From JADHLK01 sp038131695 (GTDB lineage: Bacteria; Pseudomonadota; Alphaproteobacteria; Puniceispirillales; Puniceispirillaceae), in the NCBI GenBank assembly GCA_038131695.1, contig JAYPQA010000005.1:1-41240 (forward strand): DNA of 41,240 bases, written 5' to 3'. The notes below the pieces were generated by a model. That model was not told where the DNA came from. It worked only from the letters and a program-made list of their open reading frames with translations, and did no database searches. Of this stretch, positions 28,177 to 36,181 are shown in pieces. The position numbers were made by a program, and so were the translations under genes. Within the stretch, counting starts at the first letter, position 1; each line of letters begins with the position of its first letter.

Positions 28177-29096
28177 AGCGCGCGCTTTCCGAACAGTCCT
28201 TGCGGGCGGAAAATCAGCACAAAGGCAACCCCCAGTGTGGCGATAATCTTGGCCAGGGTCGGCGTGAAAAAGACCGAAATAATCCCGTCACTCACCCCGA
28301 TCAACAGCGCGGCCACCACCGTTCCGGGCAAGCTGCCCAGACCGCCGATAATCACCACAATGAAGGACAGCAGCAGCGGATCATGCCCCATCAGATAATG
28401 GGCCTGCTGAATAGGCACAATCAGCACCCCGCCCAGCGCGGCCAGCCCGGCCCCAAGGCCGAAAACTAGCGCATAGACCCGGTTCACCGGAATGGCAAAA
28501 GCCTGGGCCATCTCGCGATCCAGCTGGGTCGCCCGCATCAGCAACCCGAAACGGGTGCGCGTCATCAAGGCCCAGATCGCCGCCAGCAGGACCATAGCGG
28601 CCCCGATCACCGCCAGCTTGTAACTGGTGGTTCCAAGGCCAGGGCCAATAAAGAGAAAGGCCGCCTTCTGCCCATTCACAAACAGGATGGACAATGCGCT
28701 CATTAAAAGGGCCTCTAACGGGCGCGCATCCGGCCCATAGGTCATCAGCACCGTTTGCTGAATAATATAGAGCAGGCCAATCGTCGCCACGATCGTGCGT
28801 TCGGGATCATAGGCAATGCGTTTGAGAACCAGCTGATCCGCCGCCATCGCCAGCACCGCCGCCAGCAGCGGGGCAAAAACCAGCGCCGCCAGAAAGCCAA
28901 GCGCCGGATGCCCGCCGGTCATGCTGGCTATCTGCCAGGCCAGCACCGCGCCTATCATGAAAAATTCCCCATGCGCGACATTGACCACGCGCATCACGCC
29001 GAAGACCAGCGACAGGCCGACCGCCATCAAGGACAGGACAGCTGCTGTTACCAGCCCCTCCAGAAAGCCCAGAATGAGATAAGGCCCGAGTTCCAT
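28173..29096 (-). CDS. livH: ABC transporter permease, LivH type
   Basis: 307-residue permease. Family hallmarks are LMAVGLSLVFGVMRVVNVAH near residue 25, the coupling loop REMAQAFAIPVNRVYALVFG and the near-C-terminal LIFRPQGLFGKRAL. It is separated from the binding-protein gene by a 90-bp spacer with a hairpin terminator, so its expression should be lower than that of the binding protein. Intact. Confidence 0.9.
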   Translation of the reverse strand: MELGPYLILGFLEGLVTAAVLSLMAVGLSLVFGVMRVVNVAHGEFFMIGAVLAWQIASMTGGHPALGFLAALVFAPLLAAVLAMAADQLVLKRIAYDPERTIVATIGLLYIIQQTVLMTYGPDARPLEALLMSALSILFVNGQKAAFLFIGPGLGTTSYKLAVIGAAMVLLAAIWALMTRTRFGLLMRATQLDREMAQAFAIPVNRVYALVFGLGAGLAALGGVLIVPIQQAHYLMGHDPLLLSFIVVIIGGLGSLPGTVVAALLIGVSDGIISVFFTPTLAKIIATLGVAFVLIFRPQGLFGKRAL

Positions 29097-29118
29097 TTCC
29101 GCCTTGCCGCCCCAGAAT

Positions 29119-29172
29119 AAAAAAAATCAAGCCCGGCCAGCGCGCCCATCATCAGGACAAACTGGCCGGGCT
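29119..29172 (-). terminator. Rho-independent terminator/attenuator between binding protein and livH
   Basis: Read on the minus strand, AGCCCGGCCAG (29172-29162) and CTGGCCGGGCT (29140-29130) form a perfect 11-bp stem with a 21-nt loop. TTGA and an uninterrupted T8 (29126-29119) follow. The position directly after the binding-protein stop suggests partial termination. Confidence 0.8.
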
Positions 29173-29186
29173 CTGTCTGCAACAGT

Positions 29187-30500
29187 CTAGAAGGACTGCT
29201 TGGTGTAATCCACCTCATCAGGATAGAAAGTATCCTCAATAGAGGTTGTGTGGGCCAATACCAGCCGCCCGCTCTGGACTTGCGTGATATATTGGTGGCC
29301 GAAAGTCTGGTGCGTCTTGCCGTTGAACAGCTTGGCCCCTTGCGGATGGGCATAGGAATGCGGCATCTCACGCATCGCTTCCACCGCCTCAATCAGCTTG
29401 GCCCTATCCTGCGGCCCGCGATAGCCGGATGCTTCCATGCCTGCCTTGATGATATGCAGGGTTTCCCAGCAGCCAAACATATGGGCATAGGTGGACACAT
29501 CCTTGGAATCAGAGACAGACGCGCCATTCGCATCCACACCGACCGCCTTGCGATAGGCCTTGTCATAGTCAGACTGATCTGCCTGGGCGTAGCGCGGATT
29601 GCCTTCCCAGAAATAGGTGCCTTCCAGGAAGTCCAGGCCCGGGCTGTTCAGATCAACCGCCTCAAGCGAATCGATAAAGCCGAAAATCTCCGGCCGGGAG
29701 CGGCCAAAAAATTCACCCATTTCCTTGACAAAGGTCAGCACCGCAGGCCCGACCATCACATGGTAGATCACATCTGTATCGCGTGGAATCTTCGGGAAAT
29801 ATTTGGTGAAAGAGGTCTCGGTTGGCGGGATCGCGATTTTCTCGACAATCTGGCCGCCCTGCGCCTCTACCGCGGCTGAGAAATAATCCCGGTGGTCATG
29901 GCCAAAGGCGAAATCCGGATAGATCATGGTGATCTTCTTGCCCAGCGTGCTGGTCACAAATGGCGCCATCGCCTGCACCTGGCTCTTCACATCCGTGATG
30001 CCCGGCTGCAGCGTATAGCGATTGAGCATACCGCTGGCAACATGATGGCCTTCGGAGACGACGAAATACGGAATTTTCAGCTCTCCTGCCCGCGGGGCTG
30101 AGCCGATAACCACATGGCTGAACAGCGTGCCGAACGCCAGATCGCAATTATGCTGGCTGGCCAGTTTTTCAACCACCTCAGCCCCGCGCTTGGCATCCGT
30201 GCCATCATCCTCAGCGACGATTTCCACCGGCCGGCCATTAATGCCGCCTTCGGCGTTGATTTTGGCAACCGCCGCCTTGGTGGTGCGGTCATACCAGCGC
30301 CCATAGGCTGCCCCGATGCCGGTGCGATGCACCTGAAAACCGATCTTAATCGGGGCGGAACTCTGGGCCTGTGCATAATGCGAGACCAGCGGCAGGCTGC
30401 TTGCGCCTGCGGCCAGTGCTGTGCCAGCCGCCAGAGACTTGATCACCTTCCGGCGTTGCGGAGAAGTGGCAGAGGTCTGTGTGAGACTATCCTTTTTCAT
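29187..30500 (-). CDS. ABC substrate-binding protein, LivJ-like, with Tat-type signal
   Basis: 437-residue periplasmic protein of the branched-chain amino acid receptor family. The N-terminus has a twin-arginine-like motif, PQRRKVIKSLAAG, a hydrophobic stretch and a probable cleavage site after HYAQAQ. The mature part starts SSAPIKIGFQVHRTG, with NAEGGINGRPVEIVAEDDGT as in the Peripla_BP_6 family, and YPDFAFGHDHRDYF further on. It starts behind AGGAGG. The shared dyad (copy 4) lies about 50 bp upstream. Ligand is not known; the family covers amino acids, amides and aromatic acids. Intact. Confidence 0.9.
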   Translation of the reverse strand: MKKDSLTQTSATSPQRRKVIKSLAAGTALAAGASSLPLVSHYAQAQSSAPIKIGFQVHRTGIGAAYGRWYDRTTKAAVAKINAEGGINGRPVEIVAEDDGTDAKRGAEVVEKLASQHNCDLAFGTLFSHVVIGSAPRAGELKIPYFVVSEGHHVASGMLNRYTLQPGITDVKSQVQAMAPFVTSTLGKKITMIYPDFAFGHDHRDYFSAAVEAQGGQIVEKIAIPPTETSFTKYFPKIPRDTDVIYHVMVGPAVLTFVKEMGEFFGRSRPEIFGFIDSLEAVDLNSPGLDFLEGTYFWEGNPRYAQADQSDYDKAYRKAVGVDANGASVSDSKDVSTYAHMFGCWETLHIIKAGMEASGYRGPQDRAKLIEAVEAMREMPHSYAHPQGAKLFNGKTHQTFGHQYITQVQSGRLVLAHTTSIEDTFYPDEVDYTKQSF

Positions 30501-30549
30501 TGCTTCCCTCCTGTTTTGATTTTTGAAGTTGGGTTTTTTGGATCAAGTT

Positions 30550-30562
30550 TTTGTGTGCAAAT
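30550..30562 (+). promoter_or_regulatory. Shared dyad motif, copy 4 (binding-protein promoter)
   Basis: TTTGTGTGCAAAT, one mismatch from TTTGTATGCAAAT; TTTG-N4-CAAA is a perfect inverted repeat. It lies 50 bp upstream of the binding-protein ATG, with the motif's sense strand opposite to the gene. Confidence 0.5.
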
Positions 30563-30614
30563 GATTTGTCCAGCCAAAAATAAACCCGGGGCTGCCGAGT
30601 CGTGTTTTTTCCCC

Positions 30615-32006
30615 TCAGCCGCCTTTCGGGGCTGCCAGTAACCACAGGCCGAGCCAGGTATAGCCAATCATGAACAGGGCCAGCGGGGCCTGGGCCAGCC
30701 AGACCGCGCGCCGCCCGTCATAAAGCCGCACGGCCCGCCTGTCTGCCACAATAACCGCCAGCACATGGCCGAACACGATTCCCGCTGCCTGGGCCAGCCA
30801 GATAATATTCATCGTATCCCGGTTATTGAAAAACCCGGTGGTAACATGATAGTCGGCCAGCCCCAGCCAATCCTGTCCCAAGGAGAGCGGATCATTCAGG
30901 GCCAGCAGCGCATATTGCCCATCCACCAGCAAGGAGGGCAGATAATGGGCAATGTGATAGCCGAGCGCAATCGGCAGCAGCGTTGGGGCAAACACCATCA
31001 GCAATTCTGCGGCTGAGCGGCGCGCCCCGGCCAGCCGATCCCCCAGCAACAGCAGGCAAGTGAACAGCACCAGCAACAGGATATTGGCCCCGACCAGCCC
31101 GGCCAGAACCGGCACAATCACCGCTGACCGCCCGGGAAAGGCCAGCGGATTGACCCCGATCAGATGCAGCCAGAAAAAGGTCTCATTAAACCCGTCGAAA
31201 GACCCGGTGCCCAGCAGCACAACACAAAAGACCGCCAGGCCGGGCAACAGCTTGCGAGGCCGACACAAGGCCGCTCCGGGCCAGTCCAGCCGCCAGCGCC
31301 GCCCCTGTCCGGCCAGCGGAGCCAGCTGCACAAACTGGCGCATCAGAACCGTGAAAAACTCAACCCGTGCCAGCCAGCTGCGCACCCCGAACAGCCCCAT
31401 CCCGGCGAGGGTAAAAACACCATAGCAGATGAGCAGCCCGGCCAGTCTGGCCGGATCATCCGGGGCCGGGTCGGCCAGCGTAAAGCCGGAGAAAGCCAGC
31501 AGCAGAGCCACCGCAGGCCAGGCCCCAAGCCAGGCCGGCAGGCACAAAACTCCGCGCCAGCCAAAGCTGCAGTCAAACAGCCTGCCAATCCCGTAAAAGG
31601 GCGACAACCAGCCCCAGAGATTGCCGAACAAGCCCTGCCCCATCACCAGCGCCATCCAGAAAACAACCCAAAAAGCCAGAACCAGCCCGTTTTCCAGCGG
31701 ATCCCGGCTGCCCAGAAACCCGGCACTGATCAGCCAGACCAAAAGCAGCGCGCTCAGCAGGCTGACGCTCATTCGCAAGGCTGGCGGCGCGCCGGGCCAG
31801 CCCGGCCGCGGCTCGGCCGGGCGGGCAGCTGCTTTTGGCGGCAGCAAGGCCAGCAGCGCAATCGACAGGCCGACAATGACCACCCCAACCAGACGGTAAG
31901 GGCCGGTGGGCAGCAAGGCCACAAAGCTCTGGCTGGAAGCGTGCGCAAAGGCCGCTGTCGGCCAGATTATTGCAGCCAGCATCAAGAATAGTCTGAAGCG
32001 CGGCAT
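30615..32006 (-). CDS. Polytopic membrane protein with signal peptide, resembling proteins annotated as fenitrothion hydrolase
   Basis: 463 residues. The N-terminus MPRFRLFLMLAAIIWPTAAFA is a likely signal peptide ending before HASSQSF. About eleven hydrophobic helices follow. Polar conserved-looking stretches include LWGWLSPFYGIGRL, LGYHIAHYLPSLLVDGQ and DYHVTTGFFNNRDTMNIIW. From memory this resembles membrane proteins labelled fenitrothion hydrolase; the match is not verified and I assign no activity. Histidines in the helices could bind metal or heme. It diverges from hyuA across a 273-bp spacer with the shared dyad, so it may belong to the same regulon. No break. Confidence 0.6.
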   Translation of the reverse strand: MPRFRLFLMLAAIIWPTAAFAHASSQSFVALLPTGPYRLVGVVIVGLSIALLALLPPKAAARPAEPRPGWPGAPPALRMSVSLLSALLLVWLISAGFLGSRDPLENGLVLAFWVVFWMALVMGQGLFGNLWGWLSPFYGIGRLFDCSFGWRGVLCLPAWLGAWPAVALLLAFSGFTLADPAPDDPARLAGLLICYGVFTLAGMGLFGVRSWLARVEFFTVLMRQFVQLAPLAGQGRRWRLDWPGAALCRPRKLLPGLAVFCVVLLGTGSFDGFNETFFWLHLIGVNPLAFPGRSAVIVPVLAGLVGANILLLVLFTCLLLLGDRLAGARRSAAELLMVFAPTLLPIALGYHIAHYLPSLLVDGQYALLALNDPLSLGQDWLGLADYHVTTGFFNNRDTMNIIWLAQAAGIVFGHVLAVIVADRRAVRLYDGRRAVWLAQAPLALFMIGYTWLGLWLLAAPKGG

Positions 32007-32069
32007 GGCGGTCCCCCGATTTGGCCAGGCTGGTTTAGCCTACATTTTCCAAAAAGGGTGCAAACAAGA

Positions 32070-32084
32070 TTGACAATTTGTCAA
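32070..32084. promoter_or_regulatory. Palindrome TTGACA-ATT-TGTCAA
   Basis: A perfect inverted repeat with 6-bp arms and a 3-bp centre, 64 bp from the membrane-protein ATG. Each arm reads TTGACA outward, so it could supply -35 elements to both strands or bind a regulator. It lies 12 bp from shared dyad copy 3. Confidence 0.45.
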
Positions 32085-32096
32085 TAATTGGCGTTC

Positions 32097-32112
32097 ATTT
32101 GCATACCAACGA
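32097..32112 (-). promoter_or_regulatory. Shared dyad motif, copy 3 (hyuA spacer)
   Basis: On the minus strand TCGTTGGTATGCAAAT, 14 of 16 bases identical to copy 1. The core TTGGTATGCAAA (32109-32098) keeps the inverted-repeat layout. It is 91 bp from the membrane-protein ATG and 168 bp from the hyuA ATG. Confidence 0.6.
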
Positions 32113-32182
32113 GTCTTGCCTGTCCGATGTCCTGTTGCTACGAGATGAGGGCAGATGAGGGCGCTGCAGGTCACAGCGGGTC

Positions 32183-32227
32183 CCGGGTACGGAACATCCG
32201 GGTACGGAAAAGCCGGGCACGGAGCCA
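32183..32227. repeat. 15-bp tandem repeat upstream of hyuA
   Basis: CCGGGTACGGAACAT, CCGGGTACGGAAAAG and CCGGGCACGGAGCCA follow one another, with a partial fourth unit CCGGGCCG after one extra base. It is untranslated and lies 52 bp ahead of the hyuA ATG. Confidence 0.75.
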
Positions 32228-32279
32228 GCCGGGCCGCCCACCCCCTTTCAGGACAGAGAAACAAAAACCGGATTGCAAA

Positions 32280-34381
32280 ATGGCCGCAAAAAAACAACCG
32301 CCTGAAAAAAAATCTGAGGCGCAGAAAAAATCTGAGACGCCTGCGGGTGAATTAATCGGCGTGGATGTCGGCGGCACTTTCACCGATCTGGTCAGGCTGG
32401 ACCCGGCCAGCGGTCAGGTGCGGCTGGCCAAGGTTGCCAGCACGCCGGAGAATCAGGCCTTTGGCGTTCTCAATGCGGTGCAGGAGGCGGACACAAATCT
32501 GGCGCAGGTCGCCCTGATCATCCATGGCACCACCACCACGACCAATGCCGTGCTGGAGCGCAAATTGAGCGCACCGGTCTGATCACGACCGGCGGGTTCC
32601 GTGATGTGCTGGAGCTGGGCCGGCGCACGCGCCCGCAAGCCTATGGGATGAAGGGCCATTTTGAGCCGATCATAGCCCGCGATTTGCGTCTGGAAGTGCC
32701 GGAGCGCATGGATTATGCAGGCCGTATGGTCACCCCGCTGGATGAAGAGGTGGATGCGGCTGGCCGTCAAACGCTTGCTTGATAAGGGCTGTAATCGCTA
32801 GTCATCCATTTTCTTCATTCTTATGCCAATTCTGGCCCATGAACGCCCGCGCCGTTGAGATTGCCGCTGAATTCTGGCCGAATGACTATATCACCATGGG
32901 GCATGCGCTGCTCTCGGAAAGCCGTGAGTTTGAGCGCGGCGTGACCGCGGCGGTCAACGCCTCTGTTCAGCCTTTGCTGGAACGCTATATCAGGCGGCTG
33001 ACAGACGAGCTGGAAGCCAGCTTCTATGGCGGCGAATTGCTGGTGATGAATGGCAATGGCGGCACGGTGTCCGCCCGATGTGGCGCGTGAGGCGGCAAAA
33101 ACCGTGATGTCCGGGCCAGCATCCGGGGTGATTGCGGCGCCTATACCGGCAGGCGGCGGGGTCTTAATCATCTATCACCTATGATATGGGCGGGACCTCA
33201 ACGGATGTGTCGGTGATTAGCGGTTCTGGCCCTCGGTCTCAAACGAAATCGAAATTGAATACGCGATGCCTATCCATGTGCCGATGATTGATGTGCGCAC
33301 CGTTGGGGCTGGCGGCGGTTCTATCGCACGGGTCAATGCCGCAGGCTTGCTTGAGGTGGGGGCCCTGCTCTGCCGGCGCTAATGCCGGGGCCGATTTGTT
33401 ACGGCCGAGGCGGGGATCAGCCGACGATTTCAGATGCCAATTTGATCCTGGGGCGGCTTATGTTGAACAAGCTGAAATCGGTGGAAGGCGGCGTCGATAT
33501 GAAAGGTGCGCGCCATTTTTGCCAAAAGCTGGGCGCGCCGCTGGGCATGGATGCAGAAAATGCCGCCGCCGCAGTGCTGCAGATGGCCAATACCAAGATG
33601 GCCGGGGCGACCCGCATGGTGTCGGTCTCACTGGGCGCTGATCCCCGTGATTTCAGCCTGTTTGCCTTTGGCGGGGCCGGGCCGCTTCATGCCTCGGCTG
33701 GCCAAAGAACTGGGCTATTCCCAAGTTTTGGTGCCTGCCCGACCCGGTATTACCAATGCGCTGGGCTGTGTGGTGGCAGATTTGCGCCATGATTTTGTCA
33801 ACAGCTTCAACCAGCCTCTGGATGCAGCCGATATAGACCAGCTGCACCAGCTGTGTTTAAACCAAGCCAGCGCGCCGTGGAGAGGCTGAGAAAAGGAACC
33901 GGTGCCCATCGAAGCGCTGGAAGTGCGCCATGTTCTGGATATGCAATTTATTGGCCAGACACATTTGCTGCAAGTCCCGCTGCCCGATGCCAGCCTGAGC
34001 CGGGAAGAGATACAAGAAGCGTTTGAAAGCATCTATTTTGACCGTTTCCGGGTGCGCCTGTCTGAGATACGCGCGCAGATCGTCTCGGTTTCCACCAGCG
34101 TTATCGGCCAGCGCCCGCCGGTTGATCTGGCCGGGCTTATTCCGCCAGACAGCCGGGCTGACAGTCTGGCCGGGGCGCGGCTCGGCTTCCGGTCGGTCTG
34201 GTTTGATGGCGGCTGGGTTGAGGCGGCGCTCTATGACCGGGAAAAATTGCCGGCCAACAGCCAGCTGACCGGCCCGGCCGTGCTGGAGCAGATGGATACC
34301 ACCATTCTTATTGAGCCGCAGGACAGCGCCCATACGGACGCAGACGGCAATATCCTGATCCAGATAGGAGGCGCAGAATGA
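32280..34381 (+). CDS. hyuA: Hydantoinase/oxoprolinase subunit A, heavily frameshifted
   Basis: ATP-binding subunit of an ATP-dependent cyclic-amide hydrolase (N-methylhydantoinase A / 5-oxoprolinase family), about 700 residues after repair. It starts MAAKKQPPEKKSEAQKK, with the actin-like phosphate loop LIGVDVGGTFTDLVRLDP and HGTTTTTNAVLERK. Then come LITTGGFRDVLELGRRTRP, FLHSYANSG, YGGELLVMNGNGGT, KTVMSGPASGVI, TYDMGGTSTDVSV, IDVRTVGAGGGSIARV, PICYGRGGDQPTISDAN and FAFGGAGPLH. The last third (33902-34381) is open to the stop. Breaks lie near 32577, 32776, 32802, 32845, 33075, 33170, 33235, 33365, 33690, 33868 and 33890. All motifs survive, but the damage is the worst in the window: either a poor consensus stretch or a recent pseudogene. 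Its stop overlaps the hyuB ATG (ATGA). Confidence 0.8.
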
Positions 34382-36132
34382 GCCTTGATCCCATTAGTTT
34401 GAGCGTTATCCAGGCCGGGCTGCAACAGGTCTGTGATGAGATGGATTTGAGCTTTTCCCGCGCCGCTTTCTCACCCGTAATCGCTGAGGCGAATGACCGG
34501 TCAGACGGGATTTATGCGGCTGCGGATGGCGCGCTGATAGCCCAGGGGGCGGGCGGGCTGCCGGTCTTTGTCGGCACCATGCAATATTCCACCAGAGAGC
34601 TGATCCGCCTGATCGATGAAGGGGAAGCTGCCGCCCCGCAGCCGGGCGATATCTATATCGTCAATGACCCCTATCTGGGTGGCACGCATCTGATGGATGT
34701 GCGCTTTGTGCGCCCCTATTACCGGCAGGGGAAATTATGGTGCTGGCTGTCCAATACAGGCCATTGGCCGGATACTGGCGGGGCGGTGCCGGGCGGCTTT
34801 TCTGCCTCGGCAACAGCGGTTGAGCAGGAGGGGCTGCGCCTGCCGCCAGTCAAGCTGTTCAAGAAAGGCGAGATGGATCGCGAAATCTACGCCATTATCT
34901 GCTCCAATATCCGGGTGGCGGATCAGCGCATTGGCGATGTGCGTGCCCAGGCGGCCGCGCTGGAAGTCGGGGCGGACCGGCTGGACCAGCTGCTGGACCG
35001 CTATGGGGATGAGATGGTGGCTGAGGCGATTGCCGAATTGCGGGGCCGTGCCGCCAGCCAGATGAAGCAGCTGATCAACCAGCTGCCCGATGGCTGCTGG
35101 AAATCGGTGGCGTTTGTGGATAGTGACGGGGTGGTGAATGAGCCGCTGGAAATCCACCTTGCGATCACCAAACAGACAGACCGGCTGATCTTTGACTTTG
35201 TCGGCTCCAGCCCGCCCTGCCGCGGGCCCATGAATTCGGTGCTGGCGACGACGCTCAGCTCAGTCTATCTGGCGATCCGGCATATTTTCCCGGAAGTTCC
35301 GATCAGCGCCGGTGCCTTTGAGCCGCTGGAGATCATCCGCCCGTCCGGCACTTTTCTGGATGCCCATTATCCGCGCCCGGTTTCCGGCTGTGCAGCAGAG
35401 GTCAGCCAGCGCATCGCCGAGGCGGTGTTTGCCGCGCTGGTGCAAGTCCTGCCAGACCGGGTCACCGCGGCCCCGGCCGGAACCAGCGGCAATTTTGCGC
35501 TTGGTGGACATAATGCCGAGCGGGGCCGCGATTTTGTCATGTATCAGCTCTCAGGCGGCGGCTATGGCGGCTATGCAGATGGTGACGGGCTCAGCAATGG
35601 GTGCTCAACTATCGGCATTTCCAAGGCCCCGCCGGTGGAGATCATGGAACAGGCTTTTCCGGTTCTCTACCATCGCTATGCCCTGCATGAGGGATCTGCC
35701 GGAGCAGGCCGGATGCGCGGCGGTTTCGGGCTGGATTACGAGCTGGAGCTGCGCAACGGGTCCGCCCGCGCCAGCTTTGTGATGGATCATGGCCGCTTCG
35801 GCCCGCAAGGGGTGCTGGGCGGCAAGGATGGCGGGGTGAACCGGGTGGTGGTGCATCGCGGCGGCGAGACCTATGTGCCTGAACATCTGTCCAAGGAACA
35901 GGATATTGAGCTGGCCCCCGGTGACCGGGTTCATGTCGCAACGCCGGGCGGCGGCGGCTATGGCAACCCGCTGGAACGCCCGCCCCAGGCGGTGCTTGAA
36001 GATGTCCGGCTGGGCCGCTACAGCGTGGCTGAGGCCGAAAGCCTCTATGGGGTGGTTATTTCCGGGGGTCCTGACACACCAGAGATTGACCAGCCGGCAA
36101 CAGACCGGCTGCGGGCCGCGCAGCCCGGTTGA
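34378..36132 (+). CDS. hyuB: Hydantoinase/oxoprolinase subunit B
   Basis: 584-residue partner of HyuA, intact. Family landmarks are MSLDPISLSVIQAGLQQV, YIVNDPYLGGTHLMDVRFV, GPMNSVLATTLSSVYL near residue 284, PAGTSGNFALGG, SGGGYGGYADGDG and the C-terminal VATPGGGGYGNPLERP. Together A and B hydrolyse cyclic amides such as hydantoins, 5-oxoproline or N-heterocyclic lactams with ATP. In this island it could open the ring left by the 6-hydroxynicotinate-reductase-like step (inference). Translation is coupled to hyuA. Confidence 0.92.
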   Translation: MSLDPISLSVIQAGLQQVCDEMDLSFSRAAFSPVIAEANDRSDGIYAAADGALIAQGAGGLPVFVGTMQYSTRELIRLIDEGEAAAPQPGDIYIVNDPYLGGTHLMDVRFVRPYYRQGKLWCWLSNTGHWPDTGGAVPGGFSASATAVEQEGLRLPPVKLFKKGEMDREIYAIICSNIRVADQRIGDVRAQAAALEVGADRLDQLLDRYGDEMVAEAIAELRGRAASQMKQLINQLPDGCWKSVAFVDSDGVVNEPLEIHLAITKQTDRLIFDFVGSSPPCRGPMNSVLATTLSSVYLAIRHIFPEVPISAGAFEPLEIIRPSGTFLDAHYPRPVSGCAAEVSQRIAEAVFAALVQVLPDRVTAAPAGTSGNFALGGHNAERGRDFVMYQLSGGGYGGYADGDGLSNGCSTIGISKAPPVEIMEQAFPVLYHRYALHEGSAGAGRMRGGFGLDYELELRNGSARASFVMDHGRFGPQGVLGGKDGGVNRVVVHRGGETYVPEHLSKEQDIELAPGDRVHVATPGGGGYGNPLERPPQAVLEDVRLGRYSVAEAESLYGVVISGGPDTPEIDQPATDRLRAAQPG

Positions 36133-36139
36133 TCCTGTA

Positions 36140-36154
36140 TCGTTTGTATGCTAA
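36140..36154 (+). promoter_or_regulatory. Shared dyad motif, copy 2 (ferredoxin reductase promoter)
   Basis: TCGTTTGTATGCTAA, identical over 15 bases to copy 1. It lies in the 49-bp gap between the hyuB stop and the reductase ATG, 27 bp upstream of that ATG. A regulator bound here could control a separate promoter for the reductase. Confidence 0.65.
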
Positions 36155-36181
36155 CAATCTCTCGGCAAGAAGGAGAGCGTA

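Larger units (their letters stand above)
32007..32279. other. Divergent spacer between the membrane protein and hyuA
   Basis: 273 bp without a supportable gene. From left to right it contains a 15-bp palindrome (32070-32084), shared dyad copy 3 (32097-32112) and a 15-bp tandem repeat (32183-32227). A TTGACA lies in each arm of the palindrome; no strong -10 was found on either strand. The hyuA leader after the repeat is A-rich. Confidence 0.6.

Noticed and set aside
32183..32227. CRISPR-like repeat
   Set aside because: Units are 15 bp in direct tandem without spacers, and no cas gene is present.
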